In this document: in pieces, positions 36,442-46,104 of the stretch
How the letters are laid out: each line of letters begins with the position of its first letter
Numbering within the stretch: position 1 is the stretch's first letter
From: a virus
Reading direction: 5' to 3' (one strand)
IMG/VR virus record: IMGVR_UViG_3300049255_000083
Span: 1 to 64,000 of that record
DNA: 64,000 nucleotides
Position numbers and translations under genes: made by a program
Notes under the pieces: generated by a model
What the model saw: the letters and a program-made list of their open reading frames with translations, nothing else
What the model was told of the DNA's origin: nothing
Database searches by the model: none

Positions 36442-39400
36442 CGCGCCCTCCGGTCGTAGCTCATCTCGACGTCGCCGTAGCGGCCGATGATCTCGTCCAG
36501 ATCGACAGCCGAGACCTCGAAGGCCACCTTCACCGCCTCGGGCGTCGACTCGGGGTGAACGTTCTGGCCCGGCGCGAGCCCCGCCTCTCGAACGAACACG
36601 CCGAGGGTGGGGGGATCGCCCGGCTTGCGCTTCACGCGCTCTTGCGAGCAAATGACCTGGAGGTCCGTCTTGGCGCGCGTGATCCCCACGTAGGCCAGGT
36701 TGCGCTCCGAGATCATCCGGTCTTCGATGTGCGTGTGGGCGCGCTTCACCGCGTACTCACGCTCGTCCGGCGGCCACGGGATGCGAGCCCCGAGCTTCTG
36801 GAGTTCGGTCTCGAGGAGCGTGCTGTCGTCCTTCTTCTTCCCAGGGAAGAACCCGTAGGAGCAGCACAAGGCCACGTGATCCCACTGGGCGCCCTTGACC
36901 GAGTGAACCGTCGAAAGCGAGAGCTGGTCGGGGTTCAGGTTCTTGTCTTGGAGCTTGCGGGATTCGGTCTTGTAGCGATCGAGCTTGCGGTAGAAACCTG
37001 TCGCCTCGCCAGGGTTGACCCCGAGCGCCTGGTCCTTCGAGTTCGGACGAGCGATGTCGAAGAGGTAGCGCACGGTTCCGAGACCAGCGAGCGGGTCCGG
37101 CTTCTCGCTCGCTGGCGCACCTTCGCCGGGAGGGGCGTTGGGATCGGTGAGGTGCGTCCCGTGCTCGTCGATCGTGACCTTCTTCTCCGAGTCGGGCGCA
37201 GGCTCGTCGTCGTCGGGATTGCGGTTGAAGGCGATCGATTCCTTGATGGACTGCTTGAGCGAGACCGTCTTGCGCGTGTCCTGCTGCGTCTTCTTGTTGT
37301 AGTAGCCGACCTCGGTCGTGATGCCGTCGAGGATGCGGTTGAGCAAGTCCTCGGTCTTGACATTGCTTCGCATCTGTGTGCGAAGGTCCATCACCTGTCG
37401 GCCCATTTCGAGGAGCTTGTCGGTGAGCTTGTCGACGTCCTCCCACCACATCCAGTCTTCGCCCTTGTAGCGAATCTGGTCGGCAAACCACCCACCACGC
37501 TCGCGTTCGAGCTTGCGCGCCGCCGCGATCTTGGCGGCCCGGTACGGCTCCTTGAGGTCCGCGGCGAGCTTCTTCGCGATCTGCGGCCGGGTGAGGCAGT
37601 CGAGCGGGTTGAAGCTGCGGACGTCCACGCCCTCGGCTTGAGCGATGCCCTTGAGGGAGTCCTTGACGATCCGTTCGATGGCCTCGTCCCCGAGGAAGAT
37701 CTCTCGGTTCGGCGCATTGACCGTGTGGACCAAGGCTTCCGTCAGCTCCTCGTTGTCCGAGGAGAGCGCGAGGTCCATGTAGCCGAGGACGGCGTTGGAC
37801 TCCGTGCTTTCGAGGAATCCCTTGCCCTTGCTACGGCGGTACGGGATCTCGTGGATGATGCACTGGTCCTCGAACGCATTCAGCTCGTTGTTGGTACGGC
37901 TGAGGACCGCGAAGCCCTTGGCCCACGTCGAACCCTCGACGGCCTTGGTCTTCTCGAAGGACTCGATGATGTCGCCCGCGATGCCCACGTAGCTCGGCGG
38001 GGTCTCGACCACGATGCTCGCGCGCCCCCGCGGCTTCTTCGGGTCGGGCCGCGCCTGCATCTCGATCTGGCCCGTGTTGTGGGCCGTGACCTTGTTTGCC
38101 GCCTCGACGATCTCGGGGTCGCAGCGGTAGTTCGTCTGGATCTTCCGCGTGACCCAGCCTTCCTTGCCGTCGAGGGCCGAGAAGAGGCCCGGCCGCGCGC
38201 CGCGGAACTGGTAGATCGCCTGCTTGTCGTCGCCGACGATCCAGAAGCTCTTGCCCGACCCCGGCTGCACCTGGTCGGTCATCATGCGGAAGATGTCGTG
38301 CTGCACGACGTTGAGGTCCTGAGCCTCGTCGACGAGCACGTGGTCGAACATCTGGTTGGCGGCCTTCCGAGCCGCCGGGTCACGCTCCAAGATGTCGCGG
38401 AAAATGAGGAGCATGTCGTTGAGGTCCGCGAGCCGGCGTCCATCGGCGCGGAAGTCGCGCATGAACTTCTGGAATGCGGCGGAGGGGCGCGGCGGCTTCC
38501 AGTCGGGTCCACGGTCGCCCTTGAGGCCGGCGTAGACCTCCATCCACACGGCGCCGTAGACCTCTTCCACGGTCTCCGCGCCCTTGAGCGCGGTCTCGAA
38601 GTCCACGTCGTTGCCGAGCCAGTTCTCCTTCAACTGGTTGCAGAGCTTCGCCGGAGGGGCGCCCCCAAAGAGCTTCTCGGGCAAGCCGGTCATCGCCGCG
38701 AGACCCCCAGGGCCGATGTCGCGGATGACGGCGCGAACCGCCGCGGTCATTTGGCGCGGCGTCGGGGCCTTCTTCTTTCCGCGATCTCCGACTCTCTCGC
38801 CGGTCTCGTCGATGACGAAACCTTCCTCGCCCTCGTCCTCGTTTTTCTTGCCGCGAGGCGTGGCGATGAGGCTCCCGTCCGAGAGGGCCGCGCGCTCGGC
38901 ATCGTTGCCGAACCCCTTCTTCCCGTTCGTCCCGATGAAGTTGCGGAAGACGGAGTGCATCGTTCCGCACGTCACGGAGTCCCCAGCCGAGCCCAGCTCT
39001 TTGCCGATGCTCGCCCGCAGGTCTTCGGCCGCTCTCGTGTTGAACGTCGCCACGAGAATGCGCGACGGCGACTCGTGCTTGACCTGGATGAGGTACTTGA
39101 GCCGGCCCACGAGCGTCGTGCTCTTGCCGGCACCTGCACCGGCCGCCACGAGCACCTTGCCGTCCGTGAGCGCCGCCGCCCGCTGCTCCTCGTCGAGCGG
39201 GTACCCGCCGACCGTGAGGGCCGCCTTCATCGCGGGGCTATCGGGGTCGGTGGCGATGGCTGTAGCAACGGCCGTGGCGATGCCGGTGGCCTCGCTCCGC
39301 GTGACCGGCCGGTCCGGCGCCTTGACCATGTCGAGCGCCGCTTTGGCCGCGTCCGTCGCGTGGTTCTCGATGCGGGCGAGGGTGTTCGCCTGCGCCGCCT

Positions 39401-40055
39401 GAGCCTCGGCGTGAACTTCGGAGGAAGCGACCGCCCCCTCCTGCGTCACCTTCTGGTCGAGAAGGTTCTGGGCGTCCTCCCCGACTTGTTTGACCGCCTC
39501 GTGAACCGGGTTGACCGCCACGACGGGCTTGCCCGCCGCGTCGGCCGCATGGCCTATCCAGCCCTGGAGCCGCTTGTTCTTGAGGGAGATGGTCGAGAAC
39601 TTGACGAGGGCTTCGGCCGACGCACCCGAAGTGGACGCCTCGATGGCATCCGAAACTTCCTTGCGGGCGCGAATCGAGGTCCCGAAGACATGCTTGAGGG
39701 ACGACGGGCCCCCGCGTGTGAGGACCGTGCGGAGCTTGAGCGCCCGCATCGAGCACCCCTTGGCGCTCGTCGGGTACTTCATCGACGCTTCGAGCATCTT
39801 CAGCGCGCCAGGGGACTTGACGCCCGCTTCGATGACGGAGCGCACCTTGTCGAGGTGATCGCGCTCCATCATCTTCGCGAGCATGCCTCCGCGCATGAAC
39901 AGCGCGTCGGCCTTCTGTCCGGTCTCCTTGAGCCAGCGGAAGTAGGTGTCGAAAGCGAGGAGGAAGACGAGGTAGTCCGCGACTTCCAGCTCGCTGAACG
40001 CCTCTTCCTGTGTGGCCTCGTCCGCGAGGAAGTGGCGCTGGTACTCGAATGCCAT
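36438..40055 (-). CDS. UvrD/Rep-type superfamily 1A helicase with unusual N-terminal extension
   Basis: 1205 aa with all SF1A motifs: Q-motif region LDEEQRAAA (287-295), Walker A AGAGAGKST (305-313), Ia ATFNTRAAEDLR, Walker B VDEAQD (575-580), III GDDKQAIYQFRGA (608-620), IV TNYRC (641-645), V VHSVKG (1050-1055) and VI YVGITRAK (1122-1129). It should unwind DNA 3' to 5' using ATP. The first ~285 residues are an extra helical domain (EVADYLVFLLAFDTYFRWLK) not found in UvrD. Such helicases normally sit with replication genes; here it lies between sheath and tube, 26 bases after the sheath stop. No nuclease motif is seen. Confidence 0.9.
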   Translation of the reverse strand: MAFEYQRHFLADEATQEEAFSELEVADYLVFLLAFDTYFRWLKETGQKADALFMRGGMLAKMMERDHLDKVRSVIEAGVKSPGALKMLEASMKYPTSAKGCSMRALKLRTVLTRGGPSSLKHVFGTSIRARKEVSDAIEASTSGASAEALVKFSTISLKNKRLQGWIGHAADAAGKPVVAVNPVHEAVKQVGEDAQNLLDQKVTQEGAVASSEVHAEAQAAQANTLARIENHATDAAKAALDMVKAPDRPVTRSEATGIATAVATAIATDPDSPAMKAALTVGGYPLDEEQRAAALTDGKVLVAAGAGAGKSTTLVGRLKYLIQVKHESPSRILVATFNTRAAEDLRASIGKELGSAGDSVTCGTMHSVFRNFIGTNGKKGFGNDAERAALSDGSLIATPRGKKNEDEGEEGFVIDETGERVGDRGKKKAPTPRQMTAAVRAVIRDIGPGGLAAMTGLPEKLFGGAPPAKLCNQLKENWLGNDVDFETALKGAETVEEVYGAVWMEVYAGLKGDRGPDWKPPRPSAAFQKFMRDFRADGRRLADLNDMLLIFRDILERDPAARKAANQMFDHVLVDEAQDLNVVQHDIFRMMTDQVQPGSGKSFWIVGDDKQAIYQFRGARPGLFSALDGKEGWVTRKIQTNYRCDPEIVEAANKVTAHNTGQIEMQARPDPKKPRGRASIVVETPPSYVGIAGDIIESFEKTKAVEGSTWAKGFAVLSRTNNELNAFEDQCIIHEIPYRRSKGKGFLESTESNAVLGYMDLALSSDNEELTEALVHTVNAPNREIFLGDEAIERIVKDSLKGIAQAEGVDVRSFNPLDCLTRPQIAKKLAADLKEPYRAAKIAAARKLERERGGWFADQIRYKGEDWMWWEDVDKLTDKLLEMGRQVMDLRTQMRSNVKTEDLLNRILDGITTEVGYYNKKTQQDTRKTVSLKQSIKESIAFNRNPDDDEPAPDSEKKVTIDEHGTHLTDPNAPPGEGAPASEKPDPLAGLGTVRYLFDIARPNSKDQALGVNPGEATGFYRKLDRYKTESRKLQDKNLNPDQLSLSTVHSVKGAQWDHVALCCSYGFFPGKKKDDSTLLETELQKLGARIPWPPDEREYAVKRAHTHIEDRMISERNLAYVGITRAKTDLQVICSQERVKRKPGDPPTLGVFVREAGLAPGQNVHPESTPEAVKVAFEVSAVDLDEIIGRYGDVEMSYDRRAR

Positions 40056-40081
40056 CGTCGGGGCCTACACCTGGATGTGGC

Positions 40082-43000
40082 TCAGATTTGAGCGCGCAGA
40101 TTGAACGTCAGGACGAGGTACTCCAGGGGGAAGATCGGCTGGTAGTACGCCTCGAAGAGGAGGACGGTGGGGTCGTCGGGGCTGATGCTCGAGGAGATCC
40201 CCGTGAACGCTCCGACGATCTCCGCTTGGACGAGCTGCTTGAACAGCGCCGTCATCGTGACGTTGACTTCGTTCGTGCGCGTCGAGAGGAACTTCGTGCC
40301 CACGAACTGGTCGAGGGCCTGACGCGACTGCTGCTGAACGAAGTCCGCGATCTGCGTGACGGTGGGCAGCCGGGTGAGAACCGACTGCATGTTCGTCGTC
40401 AGACCCTGACGGATGCGGACGAGGTTGGTCAGGGCCTCGATGAGAGTGACGCCCGCGACCGCGGTCTGGTTCGCCGTCACCGGGTCGAGCGTCCGCGGGA
40501 TGCTCGTGAAGCCCTGGAGGCGGCGGCGCGTGTACGGGGTCGCGACGTCGACGGACGGGCTCACGACCGCTCCGGCCACCGCGGCGGCGAAGAAGGTGCC
40601 GTCCACGACGGATTCGGTGGCGTTCCCGAGTTCGTCCGTCAGCGTGATGATGGAGCTGTCGGGGTAGAACGCGACGATGCGGCTCGAAACGAGGCTCTGA
40701 GCCACAGACTGTGCGGTCTGCGGCGTCGTGCCCGACGCGAACCCGATGAAGCCCATCCGCTCCGACTGGTTCTGGATGAGGCTCATCGTCTCGCAGCTCT
40801 GCGTGAGGTACGAGTAGACGGCCGTGCTCGTAGCGAGCGGCACGATGATGTCGGGCTTGATGTTGCCGGGGAGCGGCGTCTGGAGGCCCTGGATGGCGTT
40901 GATGAACGACGTGTCGCTCGCTTGGTTCGTGTTCGGAACCTTCAGCACCTGCTGGATGCCGACGAGGAGCGACCCGTTGAGGATCGCGAGGTACGCCGCG
41001 AGGGACACGCGGTTCGACGCCGAGACCGTACCGAACGCAGCCTCGATGGACGAGAGCTGGCGGTAGATCGCCGGGGAGAAGTCCTGCTTCATGTACTGGT
41101 AGGACAGGAAGTAGAAGTCCCCGATCCCAGGCGCGACGCCCGAGGGGTTGAACGTCTGGATGGTCCCGGTGTCCGCGACGTTGACGCCAACGGTGTTCGA
41201 GACCGTCGTCTCGAGGCCGGGAATCGCGTACCACGGACGAGCCGGGTTCACCTGGAAGGTCTGCGAGACCGTCATGGTGAAGCTGCCGCCGAGGTCGTAG
41301 CTCCCCGTCTGGGCCGGGAGAACCGTGAACCGGAGACCCGTCTGGGCCGCCGTGAACGTGACGCCGGGGATACCCGTGCCGGACGAACCCGCGGCCCCCG
41401 CGCTAGAGGTAACCGTGTAGTTCTCCAGCACGTCCTCGCCGTTGTCGCCGTCCACACCGGGGGTGAGCCCGATGTTCGTGCTCGTGTTGAACGCGCTGCT
41501 GTTGAGGAACGAGATGCTCGAGGCGGCAGCACCCGTCGTGAGCGACTCGAACGTGATGTAGTTCGCGCCGTTGATGGCGTCCACGTAGGCGACCCCACCG
41601 GCCGCGACGAGGCCCTGCGAGAGCAGTTCGTCCACGACCTCCTGGGCCTTGACCTGCTGCTGGCTCGCCGCCGTGTTCGTCGTGAACCCGAGGACCGCGT
41701 TGGCCGAGCCGTTGCCGATGAGGAGCGCCGACTTGGCGTCGTTGCTCGGGCTCGTCAGGCGGAGCTTGCCCGCGTTGCCGAGAGTTCCGTCCGACGCGAC
41801 ACCCGAGAGACCGGGCACCGCGTTGATGGCACCCACCACCGCCGAGATCGTCACCGATCCGCCCGGCAGCGTCACCGTGTACTGGATGCCGTTGACGCTG
41901 AGGACGAACTGGTCGTTGAGACCCGTCGTGATGTTGAACGGACCGGCGATCGAACCGAGGAGCGTCGCCGGCTTGTTCACCGCACCGGGGGTGCCCGCCC
42001 CGGACTGGAACATCGTGAAGCCGAGGAACGTGTTGGTTCCCGGCTCGTTGCTGGTCGTGACCGTCGTGGCCGAGTTGACCTTCACCGCCGAGACCGCATC
42101 GAACCCGCCCGGCAACGCACCGGGGGCCGTGTAGCTCTTGACGATGAAGAAGACGTCGCCCGTGGACCCGCCGATCTGCGCGAACGACGCGAGGTTGTTC
42201 GGTGCAGTGCCGCTGAACGCCGCGTTGGCGTCGATGGCTGCGTTGATCGCGGCCACGATGGCGGTCGGAGTATGCGCCCCCGCCGTGAGGGTCACCTGGA
42301 CATCGACGCCGTCGATGAGAAGGTCGAGGACGTTGTTCGGCGAAGCGTCCACCGTGATGTGACCGCCGCTGTCGGGCGTCAGGTGGCCGCTCACGATGTA
42401 GCCGTGAGCCGCAGCGTCGAGGTTCGCCGTGAACGGCGTCCCGTTGACGCCCATCGACCACGTGGCCGAGTACGGCGAGAAGAAGTTGTACGGCTCGGCG
42501 CTGCGGTTCGTGAACGCCGCGTTGGCCGCGGGCTCCTGGCCGAACGTCACCGTGACTGTCTCGGAAACCGGCGTTCCCGAGCCCGTGTGGAACGCATCGG
42601 GGATCGTCTCCGACCCGCGCGGCCACTGGATGGTCTCCGATATGCCCGTCTTGGTCCCGAAGAGAACCTGGTAGAGGTTCTGACCGGACGCCGAATCCGT
42701 GACCGTGTACTGGCCCGTGCCCACCGGGCCGGGGACCTGGCAAGCCAGGACATACGTGTCGTCGCTGACGTGGTTGTAGTAGAACGTCGCGAAGACGGTC
42801 CAGTCCGGCGGGATCGGGTTCTGGAGCGTGATGGTGCGGTTCACGCCGTCGACGACCGTGACCGTCTGCTTCGGACGGTTGAGGGCGTCGCGGAGGCCGC
42901 GGCCCGCGTAGACCTGCACGAGGTCGGGCCGATTCGTCACGAGGTCAAGACGGCTGTTCGTGACCGTGTTGAACAGGGTCTGGCCGAGCGTCGTGTCGCG

Positions 43001-44371
43001 ACCGTTGCCCGTGGTCGGGATCTCGGGGAGCACGAACTGCGTCGCCGAGACCTTGGCCGGGATGACCGTCGTGTCCGTGACCGGGTTGCAGGTCGCGAGG
43101 TAATACTTCGCGTCCACCAGGAGCCCGGTGATCTGGGAGCTGTTGAACTGCGTGCCGCCCGTCGAGGTCGAGCCAGCGGCGACCGTGAAGCTCGTACCCC
43201 ACGAGATGATGCTCGTGTCGGCCGTGGGGTTCGAGACCACGAAGTCGACGTTCTGGATGTAGTCCGCGCGACCCGGCGAGATGCCGCACCGGAGGACCGT
43301 CGTCACGAGGCTGTTCGGCAGGTAGTCGAACGTGTTCTGCCAGGTGTTCGCGAAGTACTGGATCGTGACCGTCGTGCCAGGCGCCGGAGCGTAGGGCAGC
43401 GTCACGATGCCGTTCGAGCCGTCCACGGCGCTCGCGATGACCTGGGCGTTGTTGACCTTGACGACGACCTTGCTCGGGTCCGTCGTGGTGACGCCGCCGC
43501 CCGTCCCGTCCACGATCGGACGCTGGAACACGCGGAACTGCGTGTTGCGGTTCGTCTGCGTGTTGGCCGTCCACCCGAGAACCCCGTTCGCCGTGCCCGA
43601 TCCGATCTGGAGGGACGACGGAGCCGTGAGCTGGAGGTGGTTGAGGCCCTGGCCGTCCGTGTAGACGGACGCCTGGAGGTTCGCGATGGACGCCGCGTTG
43701 AGCGCCGTAGCGAGGTTCGACGCGGTGATCGCCGTCCCGGCCGGGAACGTCACGGTGCTTGAGACACCGTTGACGAGCACCGTGAACTGGTCGTTCGAGC
43801 CCGCCGTGATCGCGAACGGCTCGTACCCTGGCGAGATGAGCGAGGCTTGCGCCTGCGTCACCTGCGCCGACACGTCATCCGTGAAGCTCGTGTCGCCGCG
43901 GTGGAAGTAGTACGTGCAGAGCACGTGATCGGTCGGCTGGGTCGGCACCTGGAGGGTGACGATGCCCTTCGCACCGTTGACCGCCCCGACCGAAACCGGC
44001 ACGCCGTTGACCGTGACGGTCACCGTCTGCGGGTTGTTGGTCACGCGGCCGATGCCCGTCCCGTCCGTGACCGGGAAGTTGCGGACGACGAACTGCGTCA
44101 GGGTGCCGGTTTGGGCGCCGAGCACGAGGTTGTTCGGGTTCGTCGCGTTGACGACCCACTGGAGGCTCACGTCCTCGTTGACGATCTGCTGGTCGAGGGT
44201 CGCCGACGACCCGCGGACCAGTTCGAGGTCGTCTTGCTCCAGCGTCTCCTGCCCAACCCCGATGACAAACGGGATGCGAAGCCCGGCGACGATGTTCGCG
44301 ACGTTGGCTTCGGTCAGCGTCCTCGTGTAGACGCCGGGCGGGACGTAGGTGATGAACGGTCCGAGCGACAT
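40082..44371 (-). CDS. tail sheath protein, very large
   Basis: 1429 aa, against about 660 in T4 gp18. The N-terminus (GPFITYVPPGVYTRTL...) and the C-terminal ~385 residues (IKPDIIVPLATSTAVYSYLT, VVAFYPDSSI-like segment, TPYTRRRLQGFTSIPRTLDP, ending LEYLVLTFNLRAQI) are classic sheath parts that form the contractile lattice. Between them are extra beta domains, including at least two copies (about 185-270 and 809-894) of a PFNI-x-G-x-NDQF-x-VxVNG module, with a third weaker copy near 675-785. These probably decorate the outer tail surface. A leader of about 130 bases carrying a promoter-like motif and a good RBS (GAGGGA) precedes it. Confidence 0.88.
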   Translation of the reverse strand: MSLGPFITYVPPGVYTRTLTEANVANIVAGLRIPFVIGVGQETLEQDDLELVRGSSATLDQQIVNEDVSLQWVVNATNPNNLVLGAQTGTLTQFVVRNFPVTDGTGIGRVTNNPQTVTVTVNGVPVSVGAVNGAKGIVTLQVPTQPTDHVLCTYYFHRGDTSFTDDVSAQVTQAQASLISPGYEPFAITAGSNDQFTVLVNGVSSTVTFPAGTAITASNLATALNAASIANLQASVYTDGQGLNHLQLTAPSSLQIGSGTANGVLGWTANTQTNRNTQFRVFQRPIVDGTGGGVTTTDPSKVVVKVNNAQVIASAVDGSNGIVTLPYAPAPGTTVTIQYFANTWQNTFDYLPNSLVTTVLRCGISPGRADYIQNVDFVVSNPTADTSIISWGTSFTVAAGSTSTGGTQFNSSQITGLLVDAKYYLATCNPVTDTTVIPAKVSATQFVLPEIPTTGNGRDTTLGQTLFNTVTNSRLDLVTNRPDLVQVYAGRGLRDALNRPKQTVTVVDGVNRTITLQNPIPPDWTVFATFYYNHVSDDTYVLACQVPGPVGTGQYTVTDSASGQNLYQVLFGTKTGISETIQWPRGSETIPDAFHTGSGTPVSETVTVTFGQEPAANAAFTNRSAEPYNFFSPYSATWSMGVNGTPFTANLDAAAHGYIVSGHLTPDSGGHITVDASPNNVLDLLIDGVDVQVTLTAGAHTPTAIVAAINAAIDANAAFSGTAPNNLASFAQIGGSTGDVFFIVKSYTAPGALPGGFDAVSAVKVNSATTVTTSNEPGTNTFLGFTMFQSGAGTPGAVNKPATLLGSIAGPFNITTGLNDQFVLSVNGIQYTVTLPGGSVTISAVVGAINAVPGLSGVASDGTLGNAGKLRLTSPSNDAKSALLIGNGSANAVLGFTTNTAASQQQVKAQEVVDELLSQGLVAAGGVAYVDAINGANYITFESLTTGAAASSISFLNSSAFNTSTNIGLTPGVDGDNGEDVLENYTVTSSAGAAGSSGTGIPGVTFTAAQTGLRFTVLPAQTGSYDLGGSFTMTVSQTFQVNPARPWYAIPGLETTVSNTVGVNVADTGTIQTFNPSGVAPGIGDFYFLSYQYMKQDFSPAIYRQLSSIEAAFGTVSASNRVSLAAYLAILNGSLLVGIQQVLKVPNTNQASDTSFINAIQGLQTPLPGNIKPDIIVPLATSTAVYSYLTQSCETMSLIQNQSERMGFIGFASGTTPQTAQSVAQSLVSSRIVAFYPDSSIITLTDELGNATESVVDGTFFAAAVAGAVVSPSVDVATPYTRRRLQGFTSIPRTLDPVTANQTAVAGVTLIEALTNLVRIRQGLTTNMQSVLTRLPTVTQIADFVQQQSRQALDQFVGTKFLSTRTNEVNVTMTALFKQLVQAEIVGAFTGISSSISPDDPTVLLFEAYYQPIFPLEYLVLTFNLRAQI

Positions 44372-44503
44372 GGAGTTCCCTCAGAGGTTGAAAGTCGTCT
44401 GGGTCTGGATTTGATGAGGGACCGGCAAGGTATCGGATATGGATCGGGGTCTGAGTCCTCGGGGCCGTACTCCAGCCTCCTACCGAGAGGGGGTATCGAA
44501 AGA
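44372..44503 (-). other. leader region upstream of the sheath gene
   Basis: 132 bases with no gene. In transcription order it has a promoter-like motif at its start, a possible loose stem (CTCGG...CCGAG), GATCC/ATCCAGACCCAGACG words similar to those in other gaps, and the sheath RBS GAGGGA. A long leader before the most abundant tail protein suggests control of translation or transcript stability, but that is inferred. Confidence 0.45.
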
Positions 44504-44506
44504 CTA
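44491..44506 (-). promoter_or_regulatory. promoter-like motif upstream of sheath
   Basis: TAGTCTTTCGATACCC on the minus strand; TAG is the stop of the 44504-44944 gene. It is about 120 bases from the sheath ATG, the longest distance in the set. Confidence 0.45.
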
Positions 44507-44944
44507 GCGGCCCTCTCGAGTCTCCTTGGCCGCCTGGAGCCGGGAGAGGGCGGTTTTCGCCAGATTGCGGCGGGCTTCCCGGCCGGCGGGGTTCAGGCCC
44601 TCGTACTCCACGTAGTTGTCGCCCGTCCGGCGCATGAGCGCCGGGCTACCACCTTGCGCCCGCACCTGCTGCTTCACCTTGTCCCGTTCGGCGTAGTGCG
44701 CCCACCTCCGCTCCGCATCCCGGCCCACCGCGTGGTCGGCGGTCGGGTAGTCTTCCTTGTGAACGCCCGAGTTGCCCTCTTTGGCCGGGTCGCCCTTGAA
44801 CCCGAAGGCGAAACCCTCGAGGACGCGCGGGGCAAGTTCCCCGCAAGCCGGACATTCGAAGCTCGGCCAGTTTTCCTGCTTGAGCGTGCGCTCGAAGCGA
44901 AGGTTGCACCCGTCGTGCTGGCATTCGAACGTGTACTTCGGCAT
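44504..44944 (-). CDS. FmdB-like zinc-ribbon protein
   Basis: 146 aa. The N-terminus (MPKYTFECQHDGCNLRFER, then FECPACGELAPRVLEGF) is an FmdB-type zinc ribbon: one Cys pair at 8 and 13 and CPAC near 31-34. The pattern Y-x-F-x-C...G is characteristic. The C-terminal ~80 residues are basic and helical (RDKVKQQVRAQGG, AKTALSRLQAAKETREGR). FmdB-like proteins are often put down as regulators, but the phage role is unknown. It sits between a virion protein and the sheath. Confidence 0.65.
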   Translation of the reverse strand: MPKYTFECQHDGCNLRFERTLKQENWPSFECPACGELAPRVLEGFAFGFKGDPAKEGNSGVHKEDYPTADHAVGRDAERRWAHYAERDKVKQQVRAQGGSPALMRRTGDNYVEYEGLNPAGREARRNLAKTALSRLQAAKETREGR

Positions 44945-44953
44945 GGCCCATCC

Positions 44954-46102
44954 TCATTTGATCTTCTCGAAGGCCGAGTTCCGGCCCGCGAGTACAGGTA
45001 CGGTCGCGAAGAAAAGGTCGGAGGCTGGCTGCTGGTCCGGCCTCGGAATCGTCTGCTCGATGCGCTGGATCGTGAGCGGCAGCGGGATGTGGATTTCCCA
45101 GTCGGCGCGTAGCTGCACCGAGACGGTCGAGTTGTAGTACATGAGGTCGGCCGTCTCGTCGTAGGTCTCCTCGACTTCTCCGCCCATGGACACGTCGAGG
45201 ATCTCGATGCCCTCGAATTCGAGGATGGGTTTCTTGACGCCCCAAAGGGACATCACCGTGAAGTCCGTGACCTCCTCCATTTGAACCGGGTCCTGGGAGA
45301 TCACGTTCAGCTCGAACGTCAGCTCGTACTTCCCGCCGTAGGCGTTGGCCGCGTCCACGCGGTCGGGGTAGACGACCACGGCCACCTTGTCGCCTTTCTT
45401 GGCGCGCTTCCCGAACGCGAGCACGACGCCGGGAAGCGTCGTGAAGTCCGCTTGGTTCCACTGGAACTTGATGGGCTGCGTCGAAGGCTGCGGGTAGCGA
45501 TAGTCGGCGTTGAGGACAGTCTCCGGCGCGAAGTTGCGGAGGAGCGAGATGCTCCCGTTCTCGTAGTTCACCGAGAAGTCGGTCCCCTCGACGAGCTGGA
45601 CCCGGTGGTTTGCCCAAAGGCGGACCGTGCCCTTGAGGGGCACGTTCTGTAGCTGGGCTTCACGCTCGACCCCGGTCACGAACTGGAGCAAGGCTTCGTC
45701 CGTGACCGTGAGGAGCGGGTCGATGACGTACCATCCGTACTCGCTCGCGTTCTCGGGCGCGTGGAGGATCTCGATGTAGTAGACGCCGGCCGCCGTGGGA
45801 AAGTACCCGTGCTCGGCGACGCACCGAAGATCCTCGCGTACCCACTCCAGCGGGTACGTAGGCGTTCCGATGTACGCGAGCATGACGTGGCTCTGGACCG
45901 TGCCGATGAAGTTGTCCCCGGCGAGCGCTACCTTGTTCGCCGAACTCCCTTTGACGACGATCCCGTACTGCGGACGCTCCGTGAAGACGAACTTGTTTTC
46001 GATGAACGGAACGATCTTGTTGTAGACGGGATGCCGCTCGAAGCTGTCCTTCAGCTCCAAGATGAGGCGTCGCTTGAGGGAGTTGACGAGGTAGTAGTAC
46101 AC
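44954..46102 (-). CDS. virion structural protein (neck/tail region)
   Basis: 382 aa. The N-terminal ~90 residues (YLVNSLKRRLILELKDSFER, KFVFTERPQYGIVVKGSSAN) look like a tail-terminator or joining domain. The middle has a VRLWANHRVQLVEGTDFSVNYENGSI beta motif (split here), and the C-terminus a VSVQLRADWEIHIPLPLTIQ strand. No catalytic motif. It lies just upstream of sheath and zinc-ribbon genes and overlaps nothing (2 bases after the zinc-binding gene). A tail completion or neck protein is the best guess. Confidence 0.5.
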   Translation of the reverse strand: MYYYLVNSLKRRLILELKDSFERHPVYNKIVPFIENKFVFTERPQYGIVVKGSSANKVALAGDNFIGTVQSHVMLAYIGTPTYPLEWVREDLRCVAEHGYFPTAAGVYYIEILHAPENASEYGWYVIDPLLTVTDEALLQFVTGVEREAQLQNVPLKGTVRLWANHRVQLVEGTDFSVNYENGSISLLRNFAPETVLNADYRYPQPSTQPIKFQWNQADFTTLPGVVLAFGKRAKKGDKVAVVVYPDRVDAANAYGGKYELTFELNVISQDPVQMEEVTDFTVMSLWGVKKPILEFEGIEILDVSMGGEVEETYDETADLMYYNSTVSVQLRADWEIHIPLPLTIQRIEQTIPRPDQQPASDLFFATVPVLAGRNSAFEKIK

Positions 46103-46104
46103 GC

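Noticed and set aside
36555-40091. 1178-aa plus-strand ORF opposite the helicase
   Set aside because: It mirrors the UvrD-type helicase, whose motifs are complete on the minus strand; long antisense frames are normal in GC-rich DNA, and its Arg/Leu/Val-heavy composition is unnatural.
40010-43762. 1250-aa plus-strand ORF opposite the sheath
   Set aside because: Antisense shadow of the sheath; extreme Arg/Asp/Val content and no domain.
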